Below, in pieces: positions 32,739-35,344 of a stretch of DNA of 35,344 nucleotides. Position numbers and translations under genes: made by a program. The notes under the pieces were generated by a model. That model was not told the origin of the DNA. It ran no database searches and worked only from the letters and a program-made list of their open reading frames with translations. Source of the DNA: Verrucomicrobiota bacterium (GTDB lineage: Bacteria; Verrucomicrobiota; Verrucomicrobiia; Limisphaerales; SIBE01); the NCBI GenBank assembly GCA_016871535.1, contig VHCZ01000038.1, forward strand, positions 1-35,344, read 5' to 3'. Position 1 is the stretch's first letter, and each line of letters opens with the position of its first letter.

Positions 32739-35210
32739 TCATTCGTTGATGCGCCCGGACCGGAAATGGCGCTGGATTTCTTTCCGGATCAACACGCGGT
32801 CGTAAATGGCGACTTCGTCAATCTTGCCCTCGAATGAGGAATCCCGTGCTTGCCACTCGCCGCCGATGCTGAGTTCCGGCGCGGTGGCGGCGTCTGGAAT
32901 CCGGGTGACGGCCGAGATTTCAGGAGCCAGGCTGCCGTTCAAGAAAACGGAGACGTTCTGGCGATCCCGCACGAACACGAGATGATTCCACGTCTTCAAA
33001 GTCAGCGGCGTCGTACCGTGGGATTGGGTTTTCCAGCCGCGTTGATGCGCGAACTCGTGCGACTCGAACACCAGAGCGCCCTCCGGACCGTTCATCCGGG
33101 GAATGAGGATCTTGTCCGCGGAACTTGTCGGCGCGCCCTCGGCTCCGCGAGAGAAGAGAACGCCAGTGACGGAACGCACGTTGGCCGGCAGCCCGTTCCA
33201 GAACCACAATTCCACGGTGTAGCGATCTCCCAGCCCGTTCGAGCTCGCACGCAATCGGCCGCCCGCCAGATGCACGCAGCGGTTGAGGGTGGCGGACGCA
33301 GCGCAGATTTTGAATCTGCTGTATCGCCGACTTGTAGTCGGCAGGCCCTCGGGGAAACCCACGTGCGGCGGATTGAAAATCCGCGATACGGCAGAGTGCA
33401 ACTCTGCGCTACGGAACCCTGGCGCAGTTGGCCCCTCTAAGTAATAGGCAATGCCGGAGGCGCTTCCGCGTTCGACGTTCGGCGCGGTGCCGTCTTCATA
33501 GATCGCGTGGTTTCCATTTCCGCTCGAATCGAACGCGGTCGGGCCGTTGAATTCGCCCAGGCGCCAATACGCAATCGGCTTCGAGGAGAGCACGGCTTTG
33601 GCGTAGGTGTCGTGCGTCGCTCCGGCGCTGGTAGGGCGGCGCGGCCGCGCCGCCCTACCCGCATCATGTGCATTGGTCCGAGATGTGGCTTCATGGCGAT
33701 GGAGGCGCTCCAGGAGCTGCAAAACGGCGTCGGCGATCTTCGGTTCGGCTTCGACTTCCAGCGCCGCCGTGCGCGCGGGCCAGGCCGTGTATCCGCCCAA
33801 CGCGTGTTGCGCGGGCGGGGGAATGTAACCTTCCGAGCCGTTGGCCAGTTCAATAGTGAACGTGGTCGGAAAAGGGCTGAGTGCTTTGATTTTCAATCCG
33901 GTGATCGCGAAGACTTCATTCGGAATGGCGGCGATTCCCAGAGCGCCGATGCGAATGGCTTGCAGCTTGAGTTCGCGCACAGGATCTTCGTGAAGAAAGA
34001 TTTGTTCACGGGCGTAAACTTCAACCTGGTTGGTGGGCTTGCGGCCTTCCATCTTCGCCACGATTGCCCGCGCCCAGTCCAACCGCTCCTTATTCGGCGT
34101 CCGGCGCCGCAAGGTCAGCCTGGATTCCGCCATGGCAACGGGCGCCCAATCACGAAAGCGGATCTTCTGATACGCGGCGAACGCCGAGCGCGCGACTCCG
34201 TCTGCGTATTCATCGAGGTTCAGATTGCGCCGCGGCTTCCCATAATCCATCCACATTTGGTCGCCGCTCGTGCCTTGGGACATGATGCCAATGAAAGGTG
34301 GATCGACGCCCTGAGCCCCGATGAGATTCTTAATCTTCTCCGCAAAGCGTCCGTAATAATCGGCGGAGACGGGCGCGGCGCCGAAATAGTGCATCGAGTA
34401 ATTCGCCAGGAGCACGATGGGCTTTCCTTGAGGTGACTGGATTGCGACCACGGTCAGTCCGGGGTCCACAGGACCGGACGGCCCGAGGCAGTCCGGGTTT
34501 TCGTAACCCGGATGCATATTTGCGCGAACCGTTTTTCCGCCGAAGGGGTCGGTCCTGATTTTGTCCGGGCGAAAAATCCAACGGCGATTGTGCGTGTGCT
34601 CGACATCATCGACCACCGCCCAGCCGATGCGCGCCGGAGCGAGGTTTTTTGCCGCCGCCGCAATGGCCTGAGCGATCTTGCCCGGCAGCGTCCGAGTGTA
34701 CTCCGGATCGGGCGATGCGCCCAGACACCCCATGGCGGACGGCGCCGAATGCGTGTGCGTCGCGGAAACCAGCATGCGATCCTCGGCAATGCCGGTCAGG
34801 TCGCGGGCCTGGCGTTTGGCGACGTCAATCGAGTCGCGCGGCAGCATGCAGCTATCAATTACGGCGATGGCGACCCGGTTTGTGCCGTCGTCGAGCACCA
34901 GAGCGCGCGCGTGGAGCGGGTCGTTGGCTTTGCCGGCTTGCGCTTCCAGGAACCCGCCGTTGACGATCACAGGAAATTTGTCCGGTGTGATGTCGAGCGC
35001 GCTCGCGCCGGCCTTGAGGCGCAGGACGGGCTGGCGTCCGGGCGCGGACAGCGGATGGAACGCCAAGAGAACCCATGCCAGGACGAGGTTCCTGGAAAGG
35101 TGCCATGGCCACGGTGTCCTGCCCGCGGCGCATGAACCCACCCCTTCCCCTCCCAGGAGGGGCGAAGGGGTAGGTTGGCTCGTGGAAAGCTGCCTGGGCC
35201 TGATTAGCAT
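32739..35210 (-). CDS. Neutral ceramidase-like protein with C-terminal LamG domain, carrying several repeat inserts
   Basis: About 823 aa from ATG 35208-35210; the frame is open to an ATG at 35339, but that part is an 84-bp repeat. A hydrophobic export segment (RNLVLAWVLLAFHPLSA) precedes a neutral/alkaline non-lysosomal ceramidase N-terminal-type domain (LKAGASALDITP, VSATHTHSAPSAMG with likely zinc His, LLANYSMHYFGAAPVSADYYG, GIMSQGTSGDQM). The C-terminal third is a LamG/concanavalin-like domain (AYWRLGEFNGPTAFDSSGNG, YTVELWFWNG, WNHLVFVRDRQNVSVFLNG, GKIDEVAIYDRVL). Members occur in sugar- and lipid-degrading gene sets; the true substrate is open. Inside the frame lie a CCCACCCC hairpin (35137-35174), a 30-bp palindrome between the two domains (33630-33659) and a 117-bp four-hairpin element within LamG (33297-33413), none of which breaks translation. 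Confidence 0.82.
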   Translation of the reverse strand: MLIRPRQLSTSQPTPSPLLGGEGVGSCAAGRTPWPWHLSRNLVLAWVLLAFHPLSAPGRQPVLRLKAGASALDITPDKFPVIVNGGFLEAQAGKANDPLHARALVLDDGTNRVAIAVIDSCMLPRDSIDVAKRQARDLTGIAEDRMLVSATHTHSAPSAMGCLGASPDPEYTRTLPGKIAQAIAAAAKNLAPARIGWAVVDDVEHTHNRRWIFRPDKIRTDPFGGKTVRANMHPGYENPDCLGPSGPVDPGLTVVAIQSPQGKPIVLLANYSMHYFGAAPVSADYYGRFAEKIKNLIGAQGVDPPFIGIMSQGTSGDQMWMDYGKPRRNLNLDEYADGVARSAFAAYQKIRFRDWAPVAMAESRLTLRRRTPNKERLDWARAIVAKMEGRKPTNQVEVYAREQIFLHEDPVRELKLQAIRIGALGIAAIPNEVFAITGLKIKALSPFPTTFTIELANGSEGYIPPPAQHALGGYTAWPARTAALEVEAEPKIADAVLQLLERLHRHEATSRTNAHDAGRAARPRRPTSAGATHDTYAKAVLSSKPIAYWRLGEFNGPTAFDSSGNGNHAIYEDGTAPNVERGSASGIAYYLEGPTAPGFRSAELHSAVSRIFNPPHVGFPEGLPTTSRRYSRFKICAASATLNRCVHLAGGRLRASSNGLGDRYTVELWFWNGLPANVRSVTGVLFSRGAEGAPTSSADKILIPRMNGPEGALVFESHEFAHQRGWKTQSHGTTPLTLKTWNHLVFVRDRQNVSVFLNGSLAPEISAVTRIPDAATAPELSIGGEWQARDSSFEGKIDEVAIYDRVLIRKEIQRHFRSGRINE
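33297..33413. repeat. Four-hairpin element, copy 3 (inside the LamG domain)
   Basis: CGCAGC; GCAGATT-ttg-AATCTGC; GTATCG; GCCGACT-tgt-AGTCGGC; spacer; GCGGATT-gaa-AATCCGC; CGATACGG; GCAGAGT-gca-ACTCTGC; GCTACG. The length, 117 bp, is a multiple of three, unlike the two intergenic copies (139 and 136 bp). On the minus strand it encodes a peptide starting RSAELHSAVSRIFNPP inside the LamG domain. Confidence 0.87.
33630..33659. repeat. 30-bp perfect palindrome of the GGTAGGGC family
   Basis: GGTAGGGCGGCGCGG (33630-33644) is followed directly by its exact complement CCGCGCCGCCCTACC (33645-33659). Ten codons long, it lies in the linker between the ceramidase and LamG domains and encodes an Arg/Ala/Pro-rich stretch. 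It shares GGTAGGGC/GCCCTACC ends with the 84-bp element. Confidence 0.85.
35137..35174. repeat. CCCACCCC/GGGGTAGG inverted repeat
   Basis: CCCACCCCTTCCCCTCC pairs imperfectly with GGAGGGGCGAAGGGGTAGG. It is read in frame (PTPSPLLGGEGVG) ahead of the export segment of the ceramidase-like protein. Confidence 0.65.
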
Positions 35211-35229
35211 TCTCACACGCCATGAGCCC

Positions 35230-35313
35230 GGTAGGGCGAGTCCATCCCGGCGAGCCGCTCCACGCGCTTGGAACACGTCCGACTCGGCTCGCTGGGGACA
35301 GGCTCGCCCTACC
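35230..35313 (+). repeat. 84-bp GGTAGGGC palindromic element, copy C
   Basis: Begins GGTAGGGCGAG and ends CTCGCCCTACC, with inner GCGAGCCG and CGGCTCGC as in copy A; same length and orientation as copy A. It lies just upstream of the likely start of the ceramidase-like gene, in an open frame that continues into the gene. Confidence 0.85.
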
Positions 35314-35344
35314 GTCAGGTTCATGGAAAGCTTTCTCATAGTTC

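Overview
The window looks like a chromosomal segment of a GC-rich bacterium of the Verrucomicrobiota (Pedosphaera/Limisphaerales type) or a close Planctomycetota-Verrucomicrobiota relative. This is inferred from gene content (CxPxR sulfatase, DUF1080 protein, double ThuA protein, ceramidase-LamG protein, fused MFS/spermidine-synthase-like protein, MBOAT/AlgJ pair, DUF5678 protein), from the scarcity of Shine-Dalgarno sites, and from the density of small palindromic repeats. No rRNA, tRNA, CRISPR array or prophage was seen.

Layout. 1-256: 3' end of an IS630-type transposase. 384-4858: a hybrid histidine kinase (about seven PAS, GAF, HisKA, HATPase, REC) broken by two stops and two frameshifts. 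5097-7787 (-): fused MFS/spermidine-synthase-like protein. 8250-10538 (+): metF, a 267-bp MITE, then an AAA_35-type ATPase. 11069-12883 (+): gamma-glutamyltranspeptidase. 13033-14214 (-): AAA_14/DUF4143 ATPase behind a perfect 31-bp palindrome. 14500-20726 (+): DUF1080 protein, small secreted coiled-coil protein, sulfatase, and a UvrA enlarged by two repeat-derived inserts. 21126-21422 (-): zinc-ribbon protein. 21613-23052 (+): GCPII-like M28 peptidase that lacks its PA domain and is cut near its C-terminus by an inserted element; a second MITE sits in its original stop codon. 23652-26285 (-): AlgI/AlgJ-like O-acylation pair. 26493-29407 (+): DUF5678 protein, double ThuA protein, secreted DSP-type phosphatase. 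29425-32232 (-): ileS. 32739-35210 (-): ceramidase/LamG protein carrying several repeat inserts.

The metabolic genes fit a particle- or polysaccharide-degrading heterotroph that exports sulfatases, sugar-acting proteins and peptidases. MetF, IleS and UvrA are housekeeping functions. The gene order is mostly mosaic; the only clear operon-like pair is the MBOAT/AlgJ pair.

The most unusual feature is the repeat biology. At least five repeat families occur: (i) a TA-flanked MITE, two copies; (ii) an 84-bp GGTAGGGC...GCCCTACC element, three copies of identical length, lying inside or at the end of open frames; (iii) a four-hairpin element with covarying stems, three copies; (iv) CTCTCCCC/GGGGAGAG hairpins; (v) ATCCGTG heptamer hairpins. 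Several lie inside genes without breaking the frame (uvrA, the spermidine-synthase-like gene, the ceramidase gene, the ThuA tail), recalling the palindromic elements of Rickettsia. Several genes also share a promoter layout whose -10 box lies only 7-8 nt before the ATG, predicting leaderless mRNAs.
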